Below, one piece after another: positions 10,569 to 21,984 of a stretch of 64,000 bases of DNA; within the stretch, counting starts at the first letter, position 1; every line of letters begins with the position of its first letter. The translations under genes and the position numbers were made by a program. The notes under the pieces are model-generated. The model was not told the DNA's origin and made no database searches. It saw only the letters and a list, made by a program, of their open reading frames with translations. This DNA is from Cubamyces lactineus (taxonomy: Eukaryota; Basidiomycota; Agaricomycetes; Polyporales; Polyporaceae): NCBI GenBank assembly GCA_022376465.1, contig JACDTU010000003.1:1798001-1862000 (forward strand), given 5' to 3'.

Positions 10569-12338
10569 ATGGCACCCAAGACCAATTCTAAGCTGAGCGG
10601 CACCGACCTCGTCCATGCGGATGATGAGTTCCATGGGCCGGAGGTAGCGCCCTCCCTATCCGTCTCGACCAGTCAGTTCTGCCAAGGCTCTACGAGAATC
10701 CGTCCAGCTGACAGCATTTGTCTGATAGCGTTCAGAGCTCCCAATCCCCTCGATGGGCCGCCCGGTGAACCTGACATGTGGAACCCCACTCGGCACATCT
10801 ACTCGCGTTACACCCAGAACGTGAGCACGCGTGCGGAGCGAGTCCTCAGCAAAATCAATGTAAGCCTGGGCTCTCATAGCACCCATGGCCAGTGCATATG
10901 CGATTGATGTTGGTCTTGTTTGCAGGATGGATACGCTATCACTTTCTCTTCTGGGCTTGCCGCCTCGTACGCCGTATGTACAACGCCCACTTCACTCGAC
11001 CTATAAATTTTGAGCATTTTTACAGGCACTCGTTTACTTCAAGCCCAAGCGGGTAGCCATCACTGCTGGATACCATGGCTGCCATGCTACCATTGACGTG
11101 TATAAGCGGAGCCGCAACGCCGAGTTGCCCATCATCGGAATCGACGATGACTTCCAGCCCGGCGACCTGTGCTGGTTGGAGACTCCGCTCAACCCGACAG
11201 GAGAGGCTAGAGACATCAAGTACTATGCTGACAAGGTAAACGACTGCGTCAGAGGACCAGATGGATTGCATCACTGACGCTGTCTCCTCCAGGTACACGC
11301 TGCTGGCGGCTGGCTGCTTGTAGACTCCACGTTCGCTCCGCCTCCGATCCAGTACCCGTTCAAGTGGGGTGCAGACATCGTGATGCATAGCGGTACGTTC
11401 TCATGAATTTACATATATCACGTTAGCTCAGCTTGCTTGGTCTAGGTACCAAGTACTTTGGCGGCCACTCCGACCTGCTCTGCGGCGTCCTCGTCGCACC
11501 CTCGCTCGAGAAGTGGAAGGAGGTAAGGCAGGTCAATCTCTCATGATGCGCACTTCAGATTGACCTTTTCTACCCAATCAGCTCTGGCACGCCCGCACAT
11601 TCCTCGGGAATATGATGGGCTCGCTCGAATCGTGGCTTCTGCTCCGGTCTCTCCGCACCCTCCACCTCCGCGTGCCGCGCCAATCCGAGAATGCATACGG
11701 GCTCGCGCAGTGGCTTTCCAAGGCTGCCGGGGTGAGAACGCTTGTCTTTTCCTATGGGCCTCTGGGTGCTTACCACGAAACCCGTTTGTGTGAATTTCAG
11801 GGTAAGGCCCACGACGGCATTCCCGCCGGTGTCATTGAGAAGGTATGGCACTCAAGCCTCCAAGGCGTCGATGCTCGCGGGTTCGACCCGAAGACTCAGC
11901 TCGAGGGCGGATGGAACCCCACCTTCGCCATCTTCGTAAGTCTCTGGTCTCGCAGCCTTCGTTCCGTATGAGTCTGACGTGGACCTTCCTGTAGATGACA
12001 AAGGAGAAGTATGCGGCATTGCTGCCTCATTCGCTCAAGTTCTTCATCGTGAGTCGTTGTATCGGGCCTGCAGGTATCCCAGCTTACATGAGTGTACTCC
12101 CAACTAGCCTGCGACCAGTCTCGGTGGTGTCGAGTCCTTGATCGAGCAGCGCGTACACTCGGACCCCGGTGCGGACCCTCGCCTTATCCGTATCAGTGTT
12201 GGCGTCGAGGACCTTGAGGTATTATTACCTGTTGGAACTGATACCTGCGATAGTGCTGACGACCCCATCCAGGACCTGAAGAACGACCTGCGGAAGGCAT
12301 TCCAGGAGATCGTCAAGCACCCCAAGGCTAAACTTTAA
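10569..12338 (+). CDS. Cys/Met-metabolism PLP-dependent enzyme, YHR112C/cystathionine gamma-synthase-like
   Basis: A fold-type I PLP enzyme of the trans-sulfuration family. The opening (GTDLVHADDEFHGPEVAP, then SVSTSQF) and NPTRHIYSRYTQ match the family N-terminus. ITAGYHGCHATIDVY and WLETPLNPTG follow. LLVDSTFAPPP supplies the PLP-ring Asp. VMHSGTKYFGGHSD supplies the Schiff-base Lys. The end is DLKNDLRKAFQEIVKHPKAKL. About eight short introns interrupt it. The pattern is closest, from memory, to the yeast YHR112C group, whose substrate is not settled, rather than to classical CYS3 or STR2. I therefore name the family and not a reaction. The start ATG at 10569 follows 343 bp of divergent promoter. 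Confidence 0.88.
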
Positions 12339-12577
12339 ACTGTCCCTAGCTTAATTTCCAAGTACAGGGCAATGGGGGCCGTCGGCATGTATTATTTGCA
12401 TTAGACGCAATAGATTCGACGTTCCGAGTGATCTATGAGATGGGAGATTCGGAGCCAATTTGCCGACCTTGCTAATAGAGGAAGCAGCACACTCCGAATT
12501 GGCGACATGCACAAGATGTATGGCGATCCGTAGAGCATGTCGTGCTGAGACCGCCACGAACTAAAGTTCGTGCAGCC
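12339..12577. other. Convergent 3' intergenic region
   Basis: A gap of about 240 bp between two stops. I see no additional gene in it. Confidence 0.5.
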
Positions 12578-14066
12578 TTATATTCTACTCTTGCCCCGGT
12601 ACAACCTCAGGAAAGACACCTTGTCCTCCCAGCCTAGTCCAACTCTCTTAACGCGCCCAATTTGAGCCATGAGCGCAGCGCAGCACTCTGCCAGAGGGTC
12701 CGCATACGTGCCGCCTGCCAGGAATTCGCTGAGCATAAAGGAACCCGAGCTCGGAGACTCTGAAGGTGCGAGCAAGCGGATTGAACACGTCAGAGGCGCG
12801 AGTGTGCTCGCCAGTTTGAAGATGTGTCCCAGCGGGTTCAAGAAGTTATAGGTGATGGAGTGCGAAAGCGTGGGCGAGAATGCGGTGGGCGGATCGTACC
12901 TAGTTGTCCTCGCGATGAGAAAAGAGAGATTCTGTGGAGCGGCTAGAGGGCACTCACCGAACACACATGATGAACACTTTGTACTTCATGACAGGAAGTT
13001 TGACGTCACCGAACACCTCGGCGAACCTGAGCAGAGCGCGCCCATTGCTCGTCGTGCATTCTGGGAACACCACCACAGGTCTGTCCGCCTTGCTCCTGAT
13101 GGCTTCGAGGGTCTCAGCTTTGGTCGCAATAGAGTCTTTCGGGACCGGCAGCTTGCCAGCCGATGCAATCATAGAAAGCAGCGAGACGCGGCGGAAACCG
13201 ACGATGGGAATGCGCGTTGTAGGGGTACGCGCTGAAGGCGTAGAGATCGCGGCGGAACCTGTGCCGGTGCGACGACCTGGCGTGCGGGAGATGGGCGATG
13301 CCGCGCTTTTGGTAGGTGAGGGCACATCAAGGGTCTCGCAGACGGGGAGCACGAATATGGGGTTGAACCTACGAGAGGACGTCACTTTGATGGTACACTG
13401 ACTAGGACGTATGATACGCACCGGAACGCGAGCCAGAGAACTTCTACCCAAGATGCCCAGTTAGAGACAATGAGATCCCCTGCCCGTGGGTTCCAGCTTT
13501 CCTGCGCAGGCGCAGTCCGACTATGCCGTAGACAGGTGAGCGTTTGCGAGTCACATAACCCAGCGGATAGCGCGACATACCCGCGTTTCCTTTGCACAAC
13601 CTCCACGGGGATCCAGTATAACCCTACAAGGAACAAGGCTAATCGAGACAGGAGGGCGGTGAAGAGGTGTGTTACGCTTCTATGTAGTGGCGGGATTGGG
13701 GACTAGAATCTGCAGAGGTGAATGACCTGACAGTAGAAAGGCGGGTGGTGCACTCACAAAGACCAGACAGACTCCCTGAACGACCACAAGGTAGACCAGT
13801 GCGAGCGCAAGAAGGACAGCAGTCTTGACTGCCCCAATTGCGTACCCGAATGGTGAAATGGCGGTAGCTGTCCACTCCGAACCCGAGGGGGGGATAGGTC
13901 GCAGGAAAGGCTATAGATGCAGCTCGCCCTCAGTTTCCTCGGCATAATTCGCTTGTATGTGAGCTGTACGAACCTGAATACCTGTCCCCGGGTCCTACCC
14001 AGCGTAAGTTAGAATTCGATACAGCTAATATCCATTGCTCACCCTGTAGGCGGAGAACTTCTCCAT
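12578..14066 (-). CDS. LOA1: Loa1/Vps66-like lysophospholipid acyltransferase
   Basis: Yeast Loa1 is a lysophosphatidic acid:oleoyl-CoA acyltransferase of ER and lipid droplets. Here the start MEKFSAYRDPGTGIQPFL, joined across two introns, strongly resembles the Loa1 N-terminus. A membrane segment follows (AVLLALALVYLVVV), then a second hydrophobic part (FLVGLYWIPVEVV). The PlsC-like core holds the motif RPVVVFPECTTSNGR and a C-terminal region ending LYRGKSRI. The usual acyltransferase HxxxxD box is not seen; the equivalent place reads SNWASWVE. The third block has ECT instead of EGT. A Ser/Pro/Thr-rich insertion (near 13250-13350) separates the blocks. Activity should therefore not be assumed. 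It is head-to-head with TVP38, 429 bp apart. Confidence 0.82.
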
Positions 14067-14495
14067 GCTGCTCAGTCGAAGAGGATTGGCCCAGCTGCAG
14101 TGGCACTTGCAAGATGACGCCCGCCTGCAGTTAGACGCCTGTGAATGGGCGCCTGTAAGCCACGTGGGCGGGGATCACGATCGACCCACGCCTCCGCCGC
14201 CGCGTTCCTGACGTCCTCGATTCGGCCGCAGCGGCCGTCCCCGCAGTAGTCACCGTCTTGGAGGCCCTTGCTTGCCTTCAGCTACCACTGTCGTTCTGCG
14301 TTCTTCCGAGACTCAATCTCATACAACGACCACTTGAAATCTCGGGAACGTCTCTAAACTGTAGCCTAGGCCCATTGGGCCAAAGACCTCAAGAAGCCGC
14401 TGCTACTTGATCTAGACCTACAGCTATACTTACCACCGTTCCGTTCACCCTCAAGTGTTCTTCTGAGTACCGTACCCGCTCTCTTTACGTCAAAT
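14067..14495. promoter_or_regulatory. Divergent promoter, LOA1/TVP38
   Basis: 429 bp between the two starts, including a GC-rich stretch near 14150-14240 with a NotI-type GCGGCCGC-like run. No specific site is asserted. Confidence 0.45.
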
Positions 14496-15742
14496 ATGGA
14501 TAGTAGCCGCAATGAAGGTCGCAAGCCGATGGTTACTTTTGCTCAAGTGAAACAATTCGGCTGGGCTGCACTGCAACGCTACAGGAAGTTGAACACATAT
14601 TCCAAGGTGATGTACACGACGTTCAGCCTGATATTGATCCTTGCGCTCATGCTTGCGTTCTTCAGCTGTTCGTTTGGGGTACCGTCGCACTCTATGCTTC
14701 TCTCGCTGTGACTCTGTTGGCTATCGGCCCGGACCGTATCGGCCAGACCCTTTACAACCTAGCGCAGAAGATCAGCCATTATCCCCTCGGATGGCTCATC
14801 CTATTCGGCGTCTTCTGTGCGTATACTTCGGCGTGCGGGTGCAGGAGTGATTGTCTAACGCTCGAGCCAGTTGTTATATCATTCCCTCCGTGCGTGGGAC
14901 ATACCACCCTCATCACCCTGTGTGGATATGCGTACGGCATGAAGGGCTTCCCCATCGCCGCAGGGGGAACCCTCTTCGGCTCGGCCTTCACTTTCGTTAC
15001 GTTACGTTTCTTGTTCAGTAGAAGGTTGCGGAAATGGTCCCAATCCAACGAGAAGTGGCAGGCACTGGAAACCGTCATCGTACGTCGGGTCCAATGATTT
15101 CCCGTGCAGCCGATGCTGAGCGAGTTATGCTACAGGCTACTAAGGGGTTACCATTGATTGTACTCATCCGTGCCTCACCCTTCCCTCCTTGGGTCTACTC
15201 CAACACGCTCTTTGCTGTGAGTCACGCAGCCTGCTGTGATGTCGACGACTGTTGATCAGCTTGAGCCGTACAGTCTATTCAGTCGGTTGCCCTGTGGCAG
15301 TTCTTCTTGGCCACGTTCGTGGTTTTCCCGAAGGTCGCGATATTCGTATTTGTCGGCTCTCGGCTGGCCTCTCTTTCCGATGGAGAGCAGCGGTCACACA
15401 TGGATACCAGTATGTCCCACCGAATGGCGCGGCTGTGTGAGGTGCTGACGAGCTCGCATCACTCAGCCACCAAGATCTTGAACGTCTCAATATCAGTTGG
15501 TGGCGTTGTGGTCGCGGCGCTGGCGAGCTGGTATGTCCTCATCTCTGTGCAGTTGAGATGTGAACTGACCGGAAGATAGGATAATCTACCGTGCAATGCG
15601 GAAGGAAATCCTCCACCTGCAGGGCGTGCCACCTGAGATAGACGAGCTCGCAGCCGAGGCGATAGAAGAGGCGGAAGAGGGCGCTCCTCTGCTAGGCCCG
15701 CACCGCGAGAACTCAGACAGGTACGGTCGCCCCTCCGCTTGA
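14496..15742 (+). CDS. TVP38: Golgi membrane protein Tvp38 (VTT/SNARE-associated family)
   Basis: A polytopic late-Golgi protein of the DedA/VTT superfamily, whose members include lipid scramblases in animals. The cytosolic N-terminus is followed by a first hydrophobic helix (SLILILALMLAFF). The VTT core has ISHYPLGWLILFGVF, then GHTTLITLCGYAYGMKGF and GGTLFGSAFTFVTLRFLF. Next come the characteristic LIVLIRASPFPPWVYSN and a final helix (GGVVVAALASW). The tail is acidic (DELAAEAIEEAEEGAP) and ends at 15742. At least six introns are used. Length is normal for fungal Tvp38. Confidence 0.9.
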
Positions 15743-15918
15743 GTATGCTGCTTTATAACATTAGCGATACACGGTCGTATGTGCGGGTATATACAGCCTG
15801 GTAGATATATAGTCGCGATAATCCTTGGGACACTGCTTCTAGTCGTAGAATCCGGAGTGCAATTCCATAAGCATAGAGATACCATAACACCGACAATGGA
15901 GGAAATAGACGAATGCGA

Positions 15919-17268
15919 TCAGTAGTAATGCAAGAAGAGCAGGGACAAGCTGGCGCCGATGAGGAACAGCAAGATCCATTTCCGCCCGTCCCTTGCCCTC
16001 CGCCGCGCCTCTTTCAATTGCTCATTGCCTTTTTCCACCGTCGCAGCCGTGGCGATCGCGTCCTCGTACAGCTGCTCTGTCTGTTCCGTCTGTTTGGTCA
16101 GATGTGCCACAAGCTCCATCTGCAGTGCGCTGATCTCCATGAGCCGCGCCTCCGCCTGCTGGACGGACGCGAGCGTGTCCTGCACCGACTGCAAGATGTT
16201 CGCGTTCTCCTCCTCGAACTGCTGTATCTGTGACGCGGATAGCTCCAGCTCCTCTTCATCCGTCTCGGACATCCAGTCGTCCCGCACGGACGCCGAAGGC
16301 TTGATGGTGGAGGTAGATTGCGACGGGTCGAGCGAAGGTGTGGACGGCCCGCCGATGCTAGCAGCAAAGCTTGACGCCAGGTTTGACGCACCTCCCAGCC
16401 AACTACCACTGGTGGACGATTCCACTGGTGAGGGAAGCGCGTCGTTGGTCCCAAGGAACATAGCCTCCCGTGCTGCTCCCGATCCCAATGTGCGCGACCG
16501 CTCTAGCTGCCGCTTCATCCGCTCTTCCTGCATGTCTCGTAGGAACTGGCTCGTCTCAGTCAGGCGCCGGCTGAGGTACCAAGTTATGCCCGCATGGTGG
16601 GCCGCGACGAAGTCGGACGCGGCCGTTGAGTCGTCCTGCCGGAGACGTGCGGGGAGCAGTCTCGTGAGGGGGTTCTGCTGGCTGGCCGCGTACTCGGCGC
16701 GTTCTGCACATGTGTGTCAACGCACCACCCATCTTGTATGGACAGAGGCCGAAGAGGCCGGGGTTTAATGCTCACTTTTCTCCAGTTCTTCGAGCTGCGC
16801 GACACGGTCCTTGCAGCGCGAGAGGATGACCCGGGCCTGCAGGTCTATCTGGTCCCGCTCTTCGTTGGTGAGGTTGCGCAGCTCCGCCCAGGACTGGTTC
16901 TCCCCCGCAAGGTCTATTGTACGGCTTGAAGGACGCAGCATGGGCGGACCTCGGGCGTCGACGTTCAGATACGCCTTGCGTACCGCAGCCACCATGCGGG
17001 CGAGCGTGTTAATGTGGTTGAGCTGCGGCCGCACAGGCACACGTGAGCCGTCATCCCTCTGCACATGCACCACAGATTCCTATGTGCCTATACTCACGAC
17101 GACATATGCCTCCCTGACGTACTCCTTGTTCAATGTCTCCAGTCTCTCGCTCTCCGGGGTCGAGCGCTTGGATGACCGAGAAAGCTTGCGCCGTTTGGTG
17201 TCTGGGACAGCTCTCTCCTTTTCCCGCACAAGCTCACGGAATTCTGAGGTGCGAGGAACGGCAGGCAT
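15919..17268 (-). CDS. UFE1: Syntaxin-18-like ER SNARE (Ufe1)
   Basis: A Qa-SNARE of the ER involved in retrograde Golgi-to-ER fusion. Exon one (from 17268) gives MPAVPRTSEFRELVRE, a syntaxin-18-type N-terminus. It is spliced to an N-terminal helical domain (LNHINTLARMVAAVRKAYL, NQSWAELRNLTNEERDQID). The last exon (from about 16533) holds the SNARE helix, including LMEISALQMELVAHLTKQT with the central Gln, a short basic linker (ARRRARDGRK), and one C-terminal anchor, WILLFLIGASLSLLFL, ending HYY. A Ser/Thr-rich linker separates the domains. It converges with TVP38. No odd features. Confidence 0.9.
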
Positions 17269-18707
17269 TCTAAGACGAGACGTGCGGAACAGCGAAAGAG
17301 ACGTGAGCGTCGTCGGAGTGTGTGTAACAAGTTACTTGTACCACACTCAGACGGACCCGTGGGCCGTGGGCGGGGACGCTGACGCCGGCGGTACACGCGC
17401 GATCTCGATGGGTGCGCCACGTGGGCGGGGTGCGACCGAGTACAAAAACGCGCGCGCGGTGCGTTGTTCTCCCAGCAAATGCTTACCACAAGGATGCCCT
17501 ACGCCTCGCCGAGACGGTCCTACCACGGACGAGGCCTATCTGCTGTGGGAGAGCGAGCTGTCCTCGTTTGAGGCGTGTGGCGTGCTTCCTACCGCTGCCT
17601 GCCATAGTTTGCGACGTACATCTTCTAGTGGCATGAGCTCAGTCTGTCTTTTTCTGGCGTAGCCTGCGATCCATACGATCCCTTCACATGTGTACATGTT
17701 ACAAGATGTCGAGAACATGCTAGCCGGGCTTTGGCGGGAGTCACCTACGCACACATCCGCTGAAAATGTCAGCTGTTCGATAGCGGCTGTTCGTGTCGGT
17801 ACCGTGAGGGTGAGTTGATACCTCAGAAATCAACGCGTAAACAAGGTTGGCCGCTATGATAGGCTTGTACTACCGGACTCGCTCTATTTCAATGTTCCCA
17901 CTCTTATACCGCGACGTAGTTCGTCAATCAAGCCAAGGGAGGATATTCAATCGATCCAGCTACTAGGTCACGGTATCCCTCTGGGCACTGAGGATCCCAG
18001 CGTGAGCGGTATACTCGAGTCCTTCAGCGTTTTGCGTGCCACATTCTGATAATCAGGATTATGACAGGTATTTCCAAGCAGCCTCGATTCCATCGACTTC
18101 AACGCAAGCTCTCCAGGAGGACACAGGCCATCACCACCACCGATCGGCCCATCTACGTTACACTGTACCGCCACTCCCACAAGCAGCCCCGGGCAACGTT
18201 GCATCGTCGTGATCCCATCTCGGTCGTCGGGATGACGGCAATCTCAGCGGTCTCCACCGACGACCAAGGTCACACGCTCGGCTCGGCGCAAACTGCAGAC
18301 TGATACCGTAGAAGACACAGAAGGCCTGGATCCCCGTGGCTTTGGCTGGGCTTCCAAGGTCGGCTCCTACCAAGCGGCGAGGGCTAGTCGTTGCACATAC
18401 CCGGCGGTCTACCATGCGGATTATGCTCTGTGTGCCGCGTCAGGAACCGGGTGGTTCTTGCTGCAATGGTGCATGCGGTTTGAACGCCGTACTCTGTGCT
18501 CGGTAGGGATCTGCGGTGATCTGGCGACACGCTTTCAACGAGATATTTTTCTATGGCTTTTTTATTTAGCTTGCTATGAGGAAGACAGGCGTACCTGAAC
18601 CCAACCTGAACCTTGGTAGGGCGTGCAATAAATAGGTAGCGACTGGGCGGTATCGTCGTAGGTGCCCGCCCATACCACAGCCCACTTTCCTTCCCTCGAC
18701 GGGCACT
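17269..18707. other. 1.4 kb stretch without a recognised gene
   Basis: It includes the UFE1 promoter side and the upstream region of the DUF6533 gene. Open frames here are short, start at no convincing ATG and match nothing I know. A minus-strand peptide near 17970-18420 has a vaguely hydrophobin-like Gly/Cys pattern (VGVAVQC, then IGGGDGLC) but needs frameshifts, so I do not call it. Confidence 0.4.
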
Positions 18708-20439
18708 ATGTCGGACATCGTTGCATTATACTCACGACTGTATGTCGCAGTCAACACCCGCCTCTTATCGTGTCTACTTGCGCTGACAGTCTCGGGATGT
18801 AGCTTCATCGAGGCTTGCTGCGATATGGCAGCCTTCGGTGAGTTCCGCGACGTCCGAACCTCTTACGTAGCCTGAGACTGACTACGTTCCTTTGCAGCTC
18901 TCATATGCTACGAGTACTTCATCACTCTAGATCGCGAAGTCGCCTTAATATGGGGCAGGAAGTTCACCGGCGCGACCGTGCTGTTCATCCTCAACCGGTA
19001 CTTGGCGCTCTTCAAGTATCCAATCTACATCGCCGACTTGGTACCCATTCCCGACGAGGTATTGGCTTAACATCCAAACAGCCCCGGCGCTGTATCGCTG
19101 ACGTATACCTCGTTCCAGAGGTATACATCCTGTTGTGGGATGCGCACAACCAGGCGCTAACTCCTCACCCGTTTGTCGTCCAGTTGCAAAGTCACCAATA
19201 TCCTGGGCCAAGTGTTGGAAATCCTGCCTTACGCTGTGTGGACTTGTAAGCGGTTCCAAGCCTGTTGATCTCATTGACACTGGCTAATCGACCCCCCGCA
19301 GCGTTCTCGACCTTACGCATCTATGCCATATGTCAACAGTCGTGGAAGATTGCACTGCTCGTGGCGCTGCCCGCTTCTGTACCTCTGGCAACCAATATCG
19401 TGAGCTTCCCCACGTGTTATACTTCGATCTGCACTTACGCCGATATGCTCTAGTACCTGTACTCGCAAACATACGCCGCAAATTATGCACAGCCGATAGG
19501 ATGCGTATGGCTCAACACGGTGCCCGTTCACGTCTATAGCAGGTACGTCTCGGTTCGAACGTCCTGGCCTGTCGTTTAGTCTGACAGTTCACATCCAATA
19601 GCCGTACGTATACGCTGAGCTGCGATCGATTGATTTGCGGTTCTAACGACCACCACCACAGTGCTCATCTTCACACGCTCCAGCGTGATCACCGCAGACG
19701 TCCTCGTCCTGCTGATCACATGGTGGAAGACGAACGACATCCGGAGGCTGGCGGCCCAAACCGACGTCAAAGTCTCGCTGACTTCGCTCATAGTGAGAGA
19801 CGGTACGCAGGCCTATCTGCCCCCATCTATCTCAACTGACACGATGAATAGGAACAATGTACTTCCTGTGAGTCTGACGAATCGACCCGCCTTGTTCTGA
19901 TGACCATATGAACCGGTTGACCCGCAGTGTACTGCTCTACATGAACACCATCCACATTGTCCTAAGCCTTACCGGGGTAAGTAGGCCATCTATGTAGAGT
20001 GCAACGTCATGCTTATAGGCTTGTATATGCATCCAGCGGTTTACCTTCACTATCACCTTCGAAGAGCCGTGAGTCGACGTACCATAGAGACCTCATCGTA
20101 CCGGTTATGCTCACACTGATCCCATCTCATAGGCTCACCACGATCCTCGTCTCTCGGTTCCTACTCAACCTGCGAGAGGTCAATGAGATTCGCGCTTCCG
20201 GTGAAAGCACCGACTACGATATGAGCCGTCCGTCATTCGTCCGGCCGCTCAGTGACATTGCGCCGGATGAACAACGGAGCCATGTAGCGAGTTTCATAGC
20301 GCCGCTTGGAGCTCCCCTGACGCATACTTCCTTCCTTGCGGGAGGAGAGCAGTTTGAGCAGGGGCAATCCGGCGAACATGATGATGCCGAGCTTCTAGGA
20401 ACCCCCGAGGATAGTCGGGAACTCGCCCACGAGGCATAA
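18708..20439 (+). CDS. DUF6533 seven-helix membrane protein
   Basis: A member of the large Agaricomycete DUF6533 family, receptor-like integral membrane proteins of unknown function. The signature lies in the first exons: CYEYFITLDREVALIWGRK followed by TGATVLFILNRYLALF. Further hydrophobic segments follow across about nine short introns (ALLVALPASVPLATN, ADVLVLLITWW, MYFLVLLYMNTIHIVL). The last exon carries LTTILVSRFLLNLREVNE and then a hydrophilic Ser/Glu-rich tail to 20439. The topology, about seven helices with a long C-terminal tail, resembles a G-protein-coupled receptor but homology is not implied. The start ATG at 18708 is followed by a short N-terminus. Such genes are usually multi-copy in these genomes. 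Confidence 0.8.
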
Positions 20440-21150
20440 TGACTGTTCAAGCCATGATATTCGTAGCGGTAACGATGTGTTCGCGACGTTTGTTCCGTCT
20501 CTTCTTCTTTCCATGTAGCATAGGATGATGGTGATCTGTTGTATTTATAGAACGACTTGGGCTACATATACGCAGTATAGATTTCGCACTGCAAACATTG
20601 CTCTGAAATGCCTTGTATCTTGATACATAGGTTATTAGCCTACACGAAATATCGATACACGTTTTCACGAAAGCATACTATCGGTGCTGTAATGGGATTG
20701 CTTTGTGGTTTTGGGAGCTGGCATTCAGATATTCAACAATTGGCCCCGTACTGACATCGACCCTGTAAACATGGGCAGGTCTGAGATGTGATCCCTGCAG
20801 AACAAGATCCACGCCGACCAATAATTTAACCAACGTTTTAGTTTGTCTTCGAGACCTATCGGGGGAACTCAGCTATCCAAGGAGTATACTTGACTTCGCA
20901 TACTATGAAGGGCTGAGCCCGATGCTCGGAGATGTGCATGGCAGAATGTTCGTGACGCTCTTCTAATGCACGAATACAACACAAGCCAGTATCAACTTGG
21001 AGGTGAGGTGCGGGGGTGGCATGCAGGATCTTGAGGAGAATGGAACCGAGACGACAAGTCGGCAATCCTTGGGCAATACGGGGTAGCAGAAGGGGGTAAC
21101 AATACAAATATGATACACAGCACAACCGGCCCAACATACCGCGGGACGCG
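20440..21150. other. Intergenic, about 0.7 kb
   Basis: AT-richer than its surroundings around 20560-20720. The convergent 3' ends of the DUF6533 and SmG genes lie here. I see no gene or structured repeat. Confidence 0.45.
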
Positions 21151-21515
21151 TCACCGGATTGCCTCTAATGTCTCCATGGAAGTGACGCTGTTGCCACGGA
21201 TGACCTGTTTGATAAGGCACAGTGAGCATGCGACAGGTCTTCATCGGATGGTGTGTTCAGAAAGGAACTCACGACTGTACCGATGGGGTGCTTTTGTGCC
21301 GGGTTTGTCTCCTCGAGAGCGTCATCAATAACAAGGTTCAAGAACAAGTCGTATCCTCGCAGGATCCCGCTGACTTTGCGACCGCCCTGAAGGTGGACGA
21401 ACAACTTCTTGTCCATAAACTACCCAGGTAATTCAAAGGCGTCAGCTGCGAGTACGCGGGAGAAAGCGGCCATGGCACGTACCTTTTTGAGCTCGGGCTG
21501 CGAGGCTTTTGACAT
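21151..21515 (-). CDS. SMX2: Small nuclear ribonucleoprotein SmG
   Basis: A core Sm-ring protein of the spliceosomal U snRNPs. Exons 21483-21515, 21273-21419 and 21205-side exon 21151-21204 join to a protein of 77 residues. It begins MSKASQPELKKFMDKKLFVHLQGG, split by an intron after the second Lys of LKK. Sm motif 1 is GGRKVSGILRGYDLFLNLVID and Sm motif 2 is VIRGNSVTSMETLE, where RGNS is the diagnostic RNA-binding loop of SmG. Length is the usual one. Both introns are 63-68 nt with consensus ends. It is head-to-head with the RGG-box gene. SMX2 is the yeast symbol; SNRPG is the animal name. Confidence 0.95.
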
Positions 21516-21984
21516 CGTGGATGCGAGGTAGGGCGGTGGAGGGACTGAAGGAGCTTCAACTGAGGGAGGGACTTGGGAGAAAGCAGGGTGCAAGGCCACG
21601 TGGGACGAGCCGAAAGCGGAAGGTGAGATGCCTGGGGAGTGTGCGCCTGTGTGCGTGCAGCGTGCAGGAGAGCTCGCTTGGGCCCCTTTCGTCTCGGCTT
21701 CGGCTCTGAACAACCCAACTCACAACACACACGCCTCTACGCCTCTCCTTCCCGTCTCCGTCCCTCACGCCTGTGCCCACGTCCTGCTATATATTCCTAC
21801 CTGCTGACACGACAAATCACGACTCTTGCTCTCTCCACGACCCTCTTGTATAACCCGTGTCCTCCAGCCACCGTCCATATCTTTCCCGTGGGTCGACTCT
21901 TGTCCCACCTATCCGTCCTCGCTGAGATGGTGCATAACATGTTCACAGGTGTTTTTCCATATCACAAACTAGCTATTCGCCCGC
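21516..21984. promoter_or_regulatory. Divergent promoter, SmG/RGG-box gene
   Basis: 469 bp between starts. The right half is pyrimidine-rich on the plus strand (21740-21900), a common feature upstream of highly expressed fungal genes, with a TATATATT-like run near 21788. Confidence 0.45.

Noticed and set aside
15959..16768. A 269-codon plus-strand open frame over UFE1
   Set aside because: Antisense of the SNARE coding exon, which has a clear SNARE helix and membrane anchor. The Ser/Cys-rich product has no features of its own.
16811..17662. A 283-codon plus-strand frame spanning the UFE1 5' end
   Set aside because: It overlaps UFE1 exons in antisense for most of its length. The remaining part (17270-17662) matches nothing and lacks splice or start support.
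17970..18420. A hydrophobin-like pseudogene on the minus strand
   Set aside because: VGVAVQC and IGGGDGLC loosely resemble part of a class I hydrophobin, but the eight-Cys pattern with its two CC pairs is not there, and frameshifts are needed. The likeness is too weak.
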